DNA from: Candidatus Methanoperedens sp.
Lineage (GTDB): Archaea; Halobacteriota; Methanosarcinia; Methanosarcinales; Methanoperedenaceae
Assembly: GCA_026552955.1 (NCBI GenBank)
Contig: JAPMTS010000046.1
Location: 1-36,117, forward strand
Length of the DNA: 36,117 nucleotides
Reading direction: 5' to 3'
In this document: positions 6,402 to 14,397 of the stretch, one piece after another
How the letters are laid out: each line of letters begins with the position of its first letter
Numbering within the stretch: position 1 is the stretch's first letter
Program-made: the position numbers and the translations under genes
The notes under the pieces: generated by a model
Told to the model about the DNA's origin: nothing
What the model saw: only the letters and a program-made list of their open reading frames with translations
The model's database searches: none

Positions 6402-7289
6402 GAAAGGTTCTCTTTTTTCCATGGCGAATTTCATTAATTCCTCGATTTCCCCGGGCTCTTTGTTATTGACATCCACAAGATTATCATTCCTTAATAGACA
6501 GGGCTTTAGCTTTCCATCGGAAGTCACCCTGAGCCTGTTGCAATTTGCGCAGAAATGCGAATTGTCTATGGGTCGGACAAGTTCTACCTCAATGCCATCG
6601 ATATGGTACTTCCTTCTCCTGTGCATTGACCGCTCTTCAATGCTATCTGCCCTTTTTTCCAGGAATTTTTCCACTTCATTGATATTTACCTGATACCGGG
6701 ATGTCTCCTGGAAATTCATCAGTTCAATTAACTGGAGGATAACTTTTCCATCATACTTTTTAATAAAATCCATCATTGCCGGGATTTCATCCGTATTCAA
6801 TCCTTTCATAAGGACCATATTCAATTTGACAGGTATCAGGCCTGATGCCACAGCGTTGTCTATTCCATCAAATACGATGTTCACATCCCCCCCCGTCACT
6901 TCCCTGTATTTTCGAGGAGAAAGGGATGGAAGACTTATGTTTATCCTGTTTAAGCCACTGCGGGCAAGATCATGTGCTCTTTGTGCAAGCGATGTCCCGT
7001 TCGTTGTAGCTGAAATATCCTTTAATACAGGAAGAGCTTTGATGATTTTTTCCAGATCGTTTCGCATCAAAGGTTCTCCCCCGGAGAATTTCACTTTATT
7101 GACCCCGAACTTCTTTGAAGCCTTCACGATATTTGCTATGGTATTAACACTCATCTCATTATTAGTATGCCATATCTCCCCTTCGTGATGGCAATAAATG
7201 CATTTCAGGTTGCAGCGATTTGTGATAGATATTCGCAGGCTCTTTATGGTTCTTCCATAGGTATCTGTTAATTGCATAGCAGGGGTCAT
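6384..7289 (-). CDS. moaA: GTP 3',8-cyclase MoaA (molybdopterin biosynthesis)
   Basis: A 301-residue radical SAM enzyme that converts GTP to 3',8-cyclo-7,8-dihydro-GTP, the first step of molybdenum/tungsten cofactor synthesis. The SAM-cluster motif CNLKCIYC gives C26, C30 and C33. GGEP follows at 70-73. The second cluster uses C247, C250 and C264 in FCANCNRLRVTSDGKLKPCL. The canonical bacterial C-terminal GG is absent and the protein ends FYKDTL; archaeal MoaAs are often like this. Upstream on the same strand, after a 305-base gap, is a MoaD/SAMP-like gene. Tungsto- or molybdoenzymes are therefore expected in the host. Confidence 0.92.
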   Translation of the reverse strand: MTPAMQLTDTYGRTIKSLRISITNRCNLKCIYCHHEGEIWHTNNEMSVNTIANIVKASKKFGVNKVKFSGGEPLMRNDLEKIIKALPVLKDISATTNGTSLAQRAHDLARSGLNRINISLPSLSPRKYREVTGGDVNIVFDGIDNAVASGLIPVKLNMVLMKGLNTDEIPAMMDFIKKYDGKVILQLIELMNFQETSRYQVNINEVEKFLEKRADSIEERSMHRRRKYHIDGIEVELVRPIDNSHFCANCNRLRVTSDGKLKPCLLRNDNLVDVNNKEPGEIEELMKFAMEKREPFYKDTL

Positions 7290-7374
7290 GATTCGAATAA
7301 TGTGTGCTTTACCCTATATTCTCGCTAAGAATAAATATTGTGCAAAAATTACAACGAAATTTTACGATTTTTTA

Positions 7375-7439
7375 GACAGGATTTACAGGATCAACAGGAT
7401 TGGATTGAAAAGTTATCCTGTAAATCCTGTTATCCTGTC
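7375..7439. repeat. ACAGGAT-unit palindrome in the moaA upstream gap
   Basis: The left arm 7375-7400 holds three ACAGGAT units (GACAGGAT, TTACAGGAT, CAACAGGAT). The right arm 7415-7439 holds three in reverse (ATCCTGT, AATCCTGT, TATCCTGTC). A 14-base loop separates them. The arms can form an imperfect long hairpin. The rest of the 7290-7594 gap is AT-rich and holds no credible gene. The repeat resembles the dispersed CAGGATTTACAGGAT elements I have seen in many anaerobes' genomes; that comparison is from memory. Confidence 0.75.
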
Positions 7440-7594
7440 GAATTGTGCTTCTGCTTGTAATTTTATATGAAAATAAGTGTCTATTTTGCTTATAATTAGA
7501 AAACAAAGAATTCTATCGAATTTGCCACACGCTCAAATACAAAGAAAATATAAAAATTTCTCAATATTTTATAATATTCAAATCTTTTTCCCGT

Positions 7595-7801
7595 TCATCC
7601 ACCCGTCACTACTCTTAATATTTCTACATTATCCGGCGTAACTATTTCATCAAGCGGTACCGGATTGCCGCTCCTGAACACAAGAACTATTTCGGGATTA
7701 ATATGAAGAGATTGAAGAAGCTCTTCATATGTCGATGATGATGGGACGTCCAGGTTTTGTTCTTTAACACCTCCGGACAGGATTTTTACTTTTATCTCCA
7801 A
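7595..7801 (-). CDS. SAMP/MoaD/ThiS-like ubiquitin-fold sulfur carrier
   Basis: A 68-residue beta-grasp protein ending VVTGG, the C-terminal diglycine that E1-like enzymes adenylate and that becomes a thiocarboxylate or an isopeptide link. EIKVKILSGG at the start and PVPLDEIVTPDNVEILRVV at the end fit MoaD/ThiS/Urm1 patterns. It could supply sulfur for molybdopterin (moaA is the next gene), for tRNA thiolation, or act as an archaeal protein modifier; the sequence does not decide. The start is TTG, 7 bases after GAGG at 7809-7812, which overlaps the end of the preceding small gene. Translation of the two is thus likely coupled. Confidence 0.82.
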   Translation of the reverse strand: MEIKVKILSGGVKEQNLDVPSSSTYEELLQSLHINPEIVLVFRSGNPVPLDEIVTPDNVEILRVVTGG

Positions 7802-7803
7802 TT

Positions 7804-7941
7804 TTATTCCTCAGGGAGTTCCGATGTTTCCACTTCTTTCTTAGTTAAATCCCCAAGATGCTCATCCATCAATTTAGTGTCTAAGATCTTCTGTTTCTTT
7901 TCGCCTTTTCGTTCCAATTCCCGCTTTTTAAGTTTTGACAT
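7804..7941 (-). CDS. 45-residue charged small protein upstream of the SAMP-like gene
   Basis: An ATG at 7941 opens 45 codons ending at TAA 7804-7806. The protein is highly charged: MSKLKKRELERKGEKKQK, then ILDTKLMDEHLGDLTK and an acidic tail ending ELPEE. A strong Shine-Dalgarno site GAGGT (7948-7952) lies 6 bases before the ATG. The stop sits 2 bases before the TTG of the ubiquitin-like gene, and its last codons contain that gene's ribosome site. I do not recognise a family. The N-terminus is basic and the C-terminus acidic, probably one amphipathic helix. Coding status is inferred from the ribosome site and tight coupling. Confidence 0.65.
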   Translation of the reverse strand: MSKLKKRELERKGEKKQKILDTKLMDEHLGDLTKKEVETSELPEE

Positions 7942-8072
7942 ATTCTTACCTCGCATCTTTTCGATTCAAAAATAAAGTTCTACCATTGGAAAATTGCATG
8001 AAAACATAGTGAATGGTTCTAAATAGTTACCATAACTTTATGATACATACTTAGACCCATTCATTTATTAAC

Positions 8073-9737
8073 TTATTCCTCGCCCACGAAAGTCTTCTCG
8101 GTATCTTCAACAAGCATACCCTGGATCACTTCAGCATATGCAGGTCTTGCAATGAATACTCCGACAAGTACTCCGACTATGGTAATTACGGCAAAACCCC
8201 TTAGAGCGCCGAATCCCATAATAAGGAGCGGTGACATTGCCACAAGGACTGTCGCAGCTGCTGAGAATATAATGGTAAATGCCTTGGTAAGACGTGACCT
8301 ATAAACTTTATCCGGAGGCATGGCCCCACCTGCAAGAACCTCATCAGTAATAATTATCAGGTGGTCTATACCCGTACCTATGACCGCAATGATACCTGCT
8401 ATTGTTGGCAGATCAAGCTGGAATCCTACAAGTACGGTAAAACCCAATATGATAATTACTTCACTGAAGGATGTTGAAAGCATCGGGATAACGATGTTTG
8501 GTTGTTTGTACCTCAATGAAACAACTAGTGCAACTAATATCAGTGCTATTATACCTGCGATCAATACCTGTGACTTGAACTTTGAGCCAAGTTCAGACGA
8601 AACCTGCCCCGCGCCGACAACATCTACCTTTACAGGAAGGGCGCCGGCTTTCAAGTGGATCTGGAGCTGATTCGCCTTTCTTTGTCCTTCATCACCGGTG
8701 CCTGTAGTCGCTACCATGTTTTTCACGGGTACGCTCTGTATGTTCCTGGCCAGGTCAGGTGAGAGGGGAGCATCAAATACCACGTTTTCATCCAGTGACA
8801 TTATTAAATTATGGGCTTCAGGATCAGTAACCGCCCCATACTTTATTGCAGCATCGCGAAGAGCTTGTGCGCCAGCATCATTAAGGGTAAAAGACACGCC
8901 CCATACGTCTCCTTTCTCCTTTGCAGGCAACCCGGGTGTTATATCCGTTCCATAAAGCACATGTTCAGTTTCATTGTCCTTCACCTGTATGCGAATTTCG
9001 AATTTTCCGGGTTTAGCCGCGATTTCCCTTGCCGTATTGATATCTATTCCTGCAAGATCAATAAGAAGATAATTATCGCCAACGGTCCTGATGGGGATTT
9101 CTTTTATCCCGAGGCTGTTTAGTTTAATTTCAAGGATATTCTTTGTTTCTTCCCTCGTATTTGCCGAAACACCTTCTTTGAATGAATTGACTTTTCCATC
9201 CACTGGTTTCAGGATAGCATTCAATTCATCTTCTGTCACTGTTTTTCTTATTTCGAACGTCAGCAGGTTTCCCTCGATCTTTATTATTTCCGCATTGAGG
9301 TTATTTCCAAGATATTTCTGGAGAACATAATCGCTGCTTACTTGCAGGGAAATCCTTATACCACCATCAGGGGCCTGGGATATTGTGGATTTGCCAAACC
9401 CGAAATCATCTATTATTTTCTGTGTGGTCTGTTTTGATGTCGTAAATGTGATAGAATTTAAAGTTGTCTCTTCGATCTTGATGGAGGGATCATTCAGCAA
9501 TTTTCCAAATTCCGCCTGGATGATCTTTTTCTCATCAGCATTTACCTGGACAATAGCTCCCTGGAGCTGTAATTGAAGCCATGAGCCTCCTTCCAGGTCA
9601 AGGCCATACTTCAGGTTGCTGCCCACCTTCACTTCTCCGTTCTTGTAAGAGACAGTCATTATGGCGATCGAAGCAAGTATTACAATCAATAATACGATTA
9701 CACGTGTTCTCTTATAATAAGGTTCTTCACCGTTCAT
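8073..9737 (-). CDS. secD: Protein-export membrane protein SecD (archaeal)
   Basis: A 554-residue subunit of the SecDF complex, which uses proton motive force to help pull exported proteins through SecYE. One N-terminal membrane helix (about residues 12-30) is followed by YGLDLEGGSWLQLQL, the conserved SecD D1 signature. A long external domain runs to about residue 380, then five membrane helices including TIAGIIAVIGTGIDHLIIITDE, the D4-region signature. It overlaps secF by 4 bases (ATGA), in the archaeal order secF-secD. Length is normal. SecA is absent in archaea, so the role is auxiliary to co- or post-translational export. Confidence 0.95.
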   Translation of the reverse strand: MNGEEPYYKRTRVIVLLIVILASIAIMTVSYKNGEVKVGSNLKYGLDLEGGSWLQLQLQGAIVQVNADEKKIIQAEFGKLLNDPSIKIEETTLNSITFTTSKQTTQKIIDDFGFGKSTISQAPDGGIRISLQVSSDYVLQKYLGNNLNAEIIKIEGNLLTFEIRKTVTEDELNAILKPVDGKVNSFKEGVSANTREETKNILEIKLNSLGIKEIPIRTVGDNYLLIDLAGIDINTAREIAAKPGKFEIRIQVKDNETEHVLYGTDITPGLPAKEKGDVWGVSFTLNDAGAQALRDAAIKYGAVTDPEAHNLIMSLDENVVFDAPLSPDLARNIQSVPVKNMVATTGTGDEGQRKANQLQIHLKAGALPVKVDVVGAGQVSSELGSKFKSQVLIAGIIALILVALVVSLRYKQPNIVIPMLSTSFSEVIIILGFTVLVGFQLDLPTIAGIIAVIGTGIDHLIIITDEVLAGGAMPPDKVYRSRLTKAFTIIFSAAATVLVAMSPLLIMGFGALRGFAVITIVGVLVGVFIARPAYAEVIQGMLVEDTEKTFVGEE

Positions 9738-10681
9738 GTTGCCTGCCTCCTCTTTTTAGGTTTCTCGACCCGCTTTTCCGTTGCTCCCCCTTTTTCCAGA
9801 TACCATTTCAGGATTCCAACATTGGTCATCCAGGTGTTTATCATGTCAGCGATCAGACCGAAAATCAGGACAACGGAAATATCTCTTATTATATCAATGC
9901 GCGTAAACGTTGAAACCAGATAGGAACCCGATGAAACAATGAATAATGCAATAAGAGCCGAAAGAGTTGTCAACGTCATTGTCATACCGGTTTTCATTGC
10001 GTCCTTTATCTTATCACCTAATTCACCTTTTCTCTTAAGAAGCCTTGTTGTCAAAAGAATATCGGTATCCACCGAATAACCGATAAGCATCAGAAGGGCA
10101 GCAACCGTGCCAAGAGACAATGCAATGCCGAACACATCCATCATAGCTATGGCAAAAACAATATCAGCAAAAGCCGAGATTACAACAGCAATCGCAGGTA
10201 CAAACGTCCGAAAGATCAGGAATACAACAAGTCCCATACCAAGGAATGAAAATAATATGGCACGAAGCGCCTGTCCCTGCAAAGCTTTGCTGACCACTTC
10301 CCCCATTTGTCTTATTTCAAGGTTGGAATTAGAGTATTCTAAATTTATCTTTTTTGTGACCTCAGTAATATCGGTTTCCTTCATGGGACCGAACTGTATC
10401 AATTTTCGGCTACCTCCGCCATATTCCCTGGCCTGGATGACCGGATATGCCGAAAAATCTTCTTTTAGCTGCTCGGGTGTTTTTGCACTGTCAAAGATCA
10501 TGGCCATTCCCCCCTGGAATTCCATTCCCAATTCGACCGGAGTATGAGTTGGACTTGAAATAGTAGTGTAAGCAAGGATTAAAAGCGATACCGCAAGCAG
10601 GATTGCTGGAAAAATAAGCATTTGTTTGAAATTGAACTTTTTGACATAATCGTCAATCGCTTTTTCATTAATTAGATTCAT
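9734..10681 (-). CDS. secF: Protein-export membrane protein SecF (archaeal)
   Basis: A 315-residue partner of SecD. A membrane helix at about 20-40 is followed by ELGMEFQGGMAMIF, the SecF D1 signature, then an external domain of about 80 residues and five membrane helices from about residue 135. These include LLMLIGYSVDTDILLTTRLL (D4-type motif) and GLIADMINTWMTNVGIL near the end. The C-terminus is a basic tail (KRVEKPKKRRQAT). A good Shine-Dalgarno site, GAGAGGAGA on the minus strand, lies just before the ATG. It is the first gene of the secFD operon and diverges from the antiporter across 211 bases. Confidence 0.95.
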   Translation of the reverse strand: MNLINEKAIDDYVKKFNFKQMLIFPAILLAVSLLILAYTTISSPTHTPVELGMEFQGGMAMIFDSAKTPEQLKEDFSAYPVIQAREYGGGSRKLIQFGPMKETDITEVTKKINLEYSNSNLEIRQMGEVVSKALQGQALRAILFSFLGMGLVVFLIFRTFVPAIAVVISAFADIVFAIAMMDVFGIALSLGTVAALLMLIGYSVDTDILLTTRLLKRKGELGDKIKDAMKTGMTMTLTTLSALIALFIVSSGSYLVSTFTRIDIIRDISVVLIFGLIADMINTWMTNVGILKWYLEKGGATEKRVEKPKKRRQAT

Positions 10682-10740
10682 TGGGATTCTCCTCTCGACA
10701 AGTTTAACTTGCTTAAATTATAACACAACATATTTACCTT

Positions 10741-10795
10741 TTGCCCTCTCCACAACTGAAGTCGGGGCTTTCTTCCCCCTTTGAACCCCATTTTT
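10741..10795 (-). repeat. Possible decayed IS200/IS605-like end hairpin
   Basis: On the minus strand this gap reads GGAAGAAAGCCCCGACTTCA followed by GTTGTGGAGAGGGC. CGAC/GTTG pair around TTCA, and the arrangement AAGCCCC, hairpin, GTGG resembles the right-end hairpin seen at 80-118. No TAGTTCAC follows and the stem is short, so it may be a remnant or chance. A GGGG/CCCC stem (10764-10767 / 10775-10778) is also present. Confidence 0.25.
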
Positions 10796-10892
10796 GTAAT
10801 ACGAAACAGTTATTTATCTAAGCATATCTGCTGTCATAAAAAACAGATTTTTAAACGATGAGCTTTTGTAATATTGTGTACAAGTTACATTT

Positions 10893-12101
10893 ATGATGGA
10901 AATTATCCTGATCCTATTAATTATCCTGGTATTCGCAAGGGCATTCCGGTGGATCTTTGCCATGATGAAGCAGCCCTCAGTTATTGGTGAACTCTTTGCA
11001 GGGATTCTCATAGGCCCATCTATTCTTAATCTAATAAGCCCCACAGCGAAAGGACTCGATATATTGGCGGATCTTGGCATTTTCTTCCTGATATTTTTTG
11101 CAGGAATGGAGATGCGAATGGCCAGTATGAAAGAATATTACCGTGCGATCATCATCGCATTGATGTCGATCTTCTTCTCGATTCTTGCAGGTATGGCAAT
11201 AGGAAGGTTGTTCAATCTTGATTTAATAAGTTCATTATTTGTAAGCATCGTTTTTGCTCTTACTGCTCTACCTATAAGTGTCAGGATCTTGATGGATATG
11301 GGAAAAATGAATTCTCCCATAGGCAATATAATTGTTACTTCCGCAGTCATTGACGATGTCTTTAGTTTTGTCTTTCTGGCGATTGTACTTTCCATTGCAA
11401 AAGGGGCTTCAAAAACACCTGATGCAGGATATGTTCTGATGACAATTATCAAAGTAGCTATATTTTTATTAATAATCTATATTCTAAATAGATTATTGAC
11501 CGCTAAAAAAGGATTTTTGCCGGGGGGTATAACGCTGTTATTCAGCAAACTGGATAAAGAATCCCAGTTCTTTGCTGTCATTATCTTTGGTATTTTTGCA
11601 GGTTACATTGGGGAATTGCTTGAGATTACTTTCATCATAGGTGTTTTTTATGCCGGGATCCTTATAAAAAAAACAACGATCGGTATAGAAGGATATGAAC
11701 ATTCCTATAATGTGATATCCTCCATAACGTTAGGAATTTTTGCGCCGATCTTTTTTGTTTATATGGGTATATTGCTTGATATATCTATGATCTTTGATTA
11801 TTCGGACATATTATCAGCAAAGAACCTCAATCAAGCATTATTTCTCCTGGCAGCCATCCTGTTTGCAACCGCAGGAAAAAGTGGAGGCGCATTTTTAGGA
11901 GGATTACTTGCCAGATTAAAAACAGCCGATTCCCTGGCTGTGGGATTCGCGTTAAATGCAAGAGGAATGGTTGGACTTGTTATCGCCGGAGTAGGATTAA
12001 AAGACGGACTGATAAATATGAATATATACGCTATGCTGGTAATGTTGTGTATTGTAACTACGATCATAGCCCCGATCGGGCTAAAACGGTTTATTAAATA
12101 G
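10893..12101 (+). CDS. CPA2-family cation/proton antiporter (Kef/NapA-like)
   Basis: A 402-residue integral membrane protein with about 11-13 predicted helices. QPSVIGELFAGILIGPSIL at 27-45 is the CPA2 entry signature. The ion-binding aspartate pair is D154-D155 in TSAVIDDVFSF, as in electrogenic NapA-type antiporters. LNARGMVGLVIAGVGL near 350-366 is the conserved late helix with the RGM motif. There is no C-terminal RCK/TrkA-N domain, so it is a bare transporter. It likely exchanges Na+ or K+ for protons. The start is ATGATG with the second Met as alternative. It is monocistronic and divergent from secF. Confidence 0.88.
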   Translation: MMEIILILLIILVFARAFRWIFAMMKQPSVIGELFAGILIGPSILNLISPTAKGLDILADLGIFFLIFFAGMEMRMASMKEYYRAIIIALMSIFFSILAGMAIGRLFNLDLISSLFVSIVFALTALPISVRILMDMGKMNSPIGNIIVTSAVIDDVFSFVFLAIVLSIAKGASKTPDAGYVLMTIIKVAIFLLIIYILNRLLTAKKGFLPGGITLLFSKLDKESQFFAVIIFGIFAGYIGELLEITFIIGVFYAGILIKKTTIGIEGYEHSYNVISSITLGIFAPIFFVYMGILLDISMIFDYSDILSAKNLNQALFLLAAILFATAGKSGGAFLGGLLARLKTADSLAVGFALNARGMVGLVIAGVGLKDGLINMNIYAMLVMLCIVTTIIAPIGLKRFIK

Positions 12102-12261
12102 GCCTGCGAAATTGAGATGAAAGTACTACTTCACAATCGTGATATAACCTGGAAAAACCAGCTTATACAGTCTTAAAATACATACTAATAAATACTCCTA
12201 TTACCTGTAAATATTGATGCGGAAAAAACATGTGACATCATGCAGGGTTATGATGGAACTA

Positions 12262-12311
12262 TTTTTTCATTTGTGCGAAAGTGTCCGTGAATATCCCCTG
12301 AAATGAAAAAA
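12262..12311. repeat. 11-bp perfect inverted repeat before the KamA-family gene
   Basis: TTTTTTCATTT (12262-12272) and AAATGAAAAAA (12301-12311) are exact reverse complements around a 28-base loop, and end about 20 bases before the chosen start. The rest of the gap from 12102 holds no credible gene. It could be a leader hairpin near the ribosome site; the A/T-only arms limit its meaning. Confidence 0.6.
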
Positions 12312-12331
12312 TTGTGCCTGTTGGAGATATT

Positions 12332-14143
12332 ATGAAAGAATTAATGGAATATGATAAAACAAAATTAATAGAACTATTATGGGAAAGCGATCCTGAGATC
12401 CATAGGATACTGAGATCAAGCAATAAATTACAGGAGGCACGGAACAATCTTTTTGATCATTTGAACGATATAGAACGTCATCTTTTTAATATATATTCAG
12501 ACAAACATTTTAAGGATAAGAATATCCTGGAGAGAAATAATGCAAAGGAATGCATACGGGTTTTCAAGAATGTCATAAGAACGGAAAATGAAGAAATTAC
12601 AAATTATTCAGCCTTGAATTCATTATACAGGACAGCAAAGAAGAAAGCAAAATCCAACAGCTTAAATGATGGATTTTTCCTGGAATTTATTAACCTGTCC
12701 AGGGGAATTAACTGCGAGTCTGGAGCGTATGCGGAAAAAGAAGCCCCCTTATTTTTAAGCCTGACAGGGCAAAATGCTACAATGGAACGCATGAAAATAC
12801 TTGACGAGTATTCTTCAAAAATGGAACATTATTTCCTGAGATATAAGACCGGAATGGATAAGGAACTAATAGAAGAAAGAAAAAATAATAAAAGATCAAT
12901 ACTGGATTTTTTTAATGCAAGTGAAAAGGATTGGCAGGATCATACCTGGCATATCAAAAATATAATCTCAGATATTGATACCCTCCATGATCTGGTGTGG
13001 TTAAGTAACGATGAGGTAAAAGGACTGGAATGCGCACGAAAAAATCGCATACCTTTTCAGATCACTCCGCATTATCTCTCCCTTTTTGAAAAGAAAAACT
13101 CAGGCAAATATGACCATGCAATAAGAGCACAGGTCCTGCCGGGTGAGAATTACTGCTGGAATTATATCCAAAGCAAAAATCAAGGAACTAATCTTGATTT
13201 TATGGGTGAAAAATCCACAAGTCCAACAGACGGAATAACCCGAAGGTATCCGCAGATACTCATTCTAAAACCTTTTGATTCATGCCCGCAGATATGTGTG
13301 TACTGCCAGAGGAACTGGGAAATCACAGATATTAAAGATGCGGTTTTTTCAAAAGAAACGATGAGGAATGCCATTAACTGGATAAAGGATAATCAAAACA
13401 TAAAAGAAGTCCTTATCACAGGAGGGGACCCGCTAACACTTGATGACATTTCTATTGATTGGCTGCTGTCGGAAATCTCAGATATCGGTCATGTCGACAG
13501 GATCAGGATAGGTACAAGGATTATCGTGACACTGCCGCAGAGGATCACAGAAGGACTGATACATATATTTGCCAAATACCATGAATTGGGGACAAGGGAA
13601 TTATGCATCGTTACACATTTTGAACATCCGACCGAACTTACCCCGGATTCCCTGGAAGCTATAAAGAAAATAAAAAAACTCGGTATTAGCGTGTACAATC
13701 AGCAGGTTTTCACATATTATAATAGTAAAAAATATGAATCGTGTTTTTTGAGAACAGTGTTGAAAAAGTCAGGGATCGACCCTTATTACACGTTCAATGC
13801 AAAAGGAAAAGAGGAAACAATAGATTACCGCGTACCCATTGCACGGATCGAACAGGAAAGAAAAGAGGAAGCAAGGTTCCTCCCCGGTCTGGTGAGAACG
13901 GACGAACCTGTTTTCAATGTCCCAAGGCTTGGGAAATCAAATCTTCGCTCATGGCAGGACCATGAAGTAATAATGATACTGGAGGACGGAAGGAGAGTCT
14001 ACCGTTTCTATCCATGGGAATCCAAATACGCTCTTGTTGAACCCTATAATTATACGGATGTTTCTATATATGACTATCTCAGGAGATTGAAGGAAGACAA
14101 TGAAAATGTTGATGACTATTCTTCTATCTGGTATTATTTCTGA
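12332..14143 (+). CDS. Long KamA-family radical SAM protein (lysine 2,3-aminomutase-like)
   Basis: A 603-residue protein. Residues about 205-603 match the lysine 2,3-aminomutase fold: DWQDHTWHIKNII, then ITPHYLSL, the SAM-cluster motif CPQICVYC (C318, C322, C325), ITGGDPL, and RIGTRIIVTLPQRIT. The first about 200 residues are a helical extension absent from AblA (about 410 residues). The PLP-lysine region, PGGGGK in classical enzymes, reads VFNVPRLGKSNL, so K535 probably holds PLP. The two substrate-binding aspartates of lysine 2,3-aminomutase are not conserved (FNA and FNVP where CDL and VDAP are expected). The substrate is thus probably not lysine. ATG 12332 is chosen because GGAG lies 5 bases upstream; an in-frame GTG at 12314 has no such site. 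Confidence 0.8.
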   Translation: MKELMEYDKTKLIELLWESDPEIHRILRSSNKLQEARNNLFDHLNDIERHLFNIYSDKHFKDKNILERNNAKECIRVFKNVIRTENEEITNYSALNSLYRTAKKKAKSNSLNDGFFLEFINLSRGINCESGAYAEKEAPLFLSLTGQNATMERMKILDEYSSKMEHYFLRYKTGMDKELIEERKNNKRSILDFFNASEKDWQDHTWHIKNIISDIDTLHDLVWLSNDEVKGLECARKNRIPFQITPHYLSLFEKKNSGKYDHAIRAQVLPGENYCWNYIQSKNQGTNLDFMGEKSTSPTDGITRRYPQILILKPFDSCPQICVYCQRNWEITDIKDAVFSKETMRNAINWIKDNQNIKEVLITGGDPLTLDDISIDWLLSEISDIGHVDRIRIGTRIIVTLPQRITEGLIHIFAKYHELGTRELCIVTHFEHPTELTPDSLEAIKKIKKLGISVYNQQVFTYYNSKKYESCFLRTVLKKSGIDPYYTFNAKGKEETIDYRVPIARIEQERKEEARFLPGLVRTDEPVFNVPRLGKSNLRSWQDHEVIMILEDGRRVYRFYPWESKYALVEPYNYTDVSIYDYLRRLKEDNENVDDYSSIWYYF

Positions 14144-14197
14144 ATTTTCATGAATAAACGTTACATTGATTAGAAAGCAGGAGAATCTGCAATAATT

Positions 14198-14386
14198 ATG
14201 AACTATAAAGTGATTTGTATAACATCCGGATCTACAGTTCCACCCGAACCCGATAGGATTGAAAAAGAGATCACGACCATGACAGAGCAGGGGTGGAATT
14301 TCCTCCAGATTACATCAGGTGGCGGCGGCACAGGTAGTGGAAATATAACTTCCTGGATTTATTTGATTTTCAAACGTGAATCTTAG
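14198..14386 (+). CDS. DUF4177-like small protein
   Basis: A 62-residue protein: YKVICITSG, then EKEITTMTEQGWNFLQI and a glycine-rich loop before WIYLIFKRES. The pattern beta strand, helix with EQGW, beta, glycine loop, and a strand ending in KR fits the DUF4177 family, whose function is unknown. A Shine-Dalgarno-like AGGAGA lies about 13 bases upstream, rather far. It sits between the KamA-family gene (54 bases) and the methyltransferase (11 bases) on the same strand. Confidence 0.6.
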   Translation: MNYKVICITSGSTVPPEPDRIEKEITTMTEQGWNFLQITSGGGGTGSGNITSWIYLIFKRES

Positions 14387-14397
14387 TTATGATTTAA

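Noticed and set aside
7375-7439. CRISPR array
   Set aside because: The ACAGGAT units are 7 bases long, inverted, and lack unique spacers; no cas genes are nearby. No other regularly spaced repeats were seen.
7288-7470. Plus-strand 60-residue open frame between moaA and the SAMP-like gene
   Set aside because: It is mostly the ACAGGAT palindrome and AT-rich spacer, with no ribosome site.
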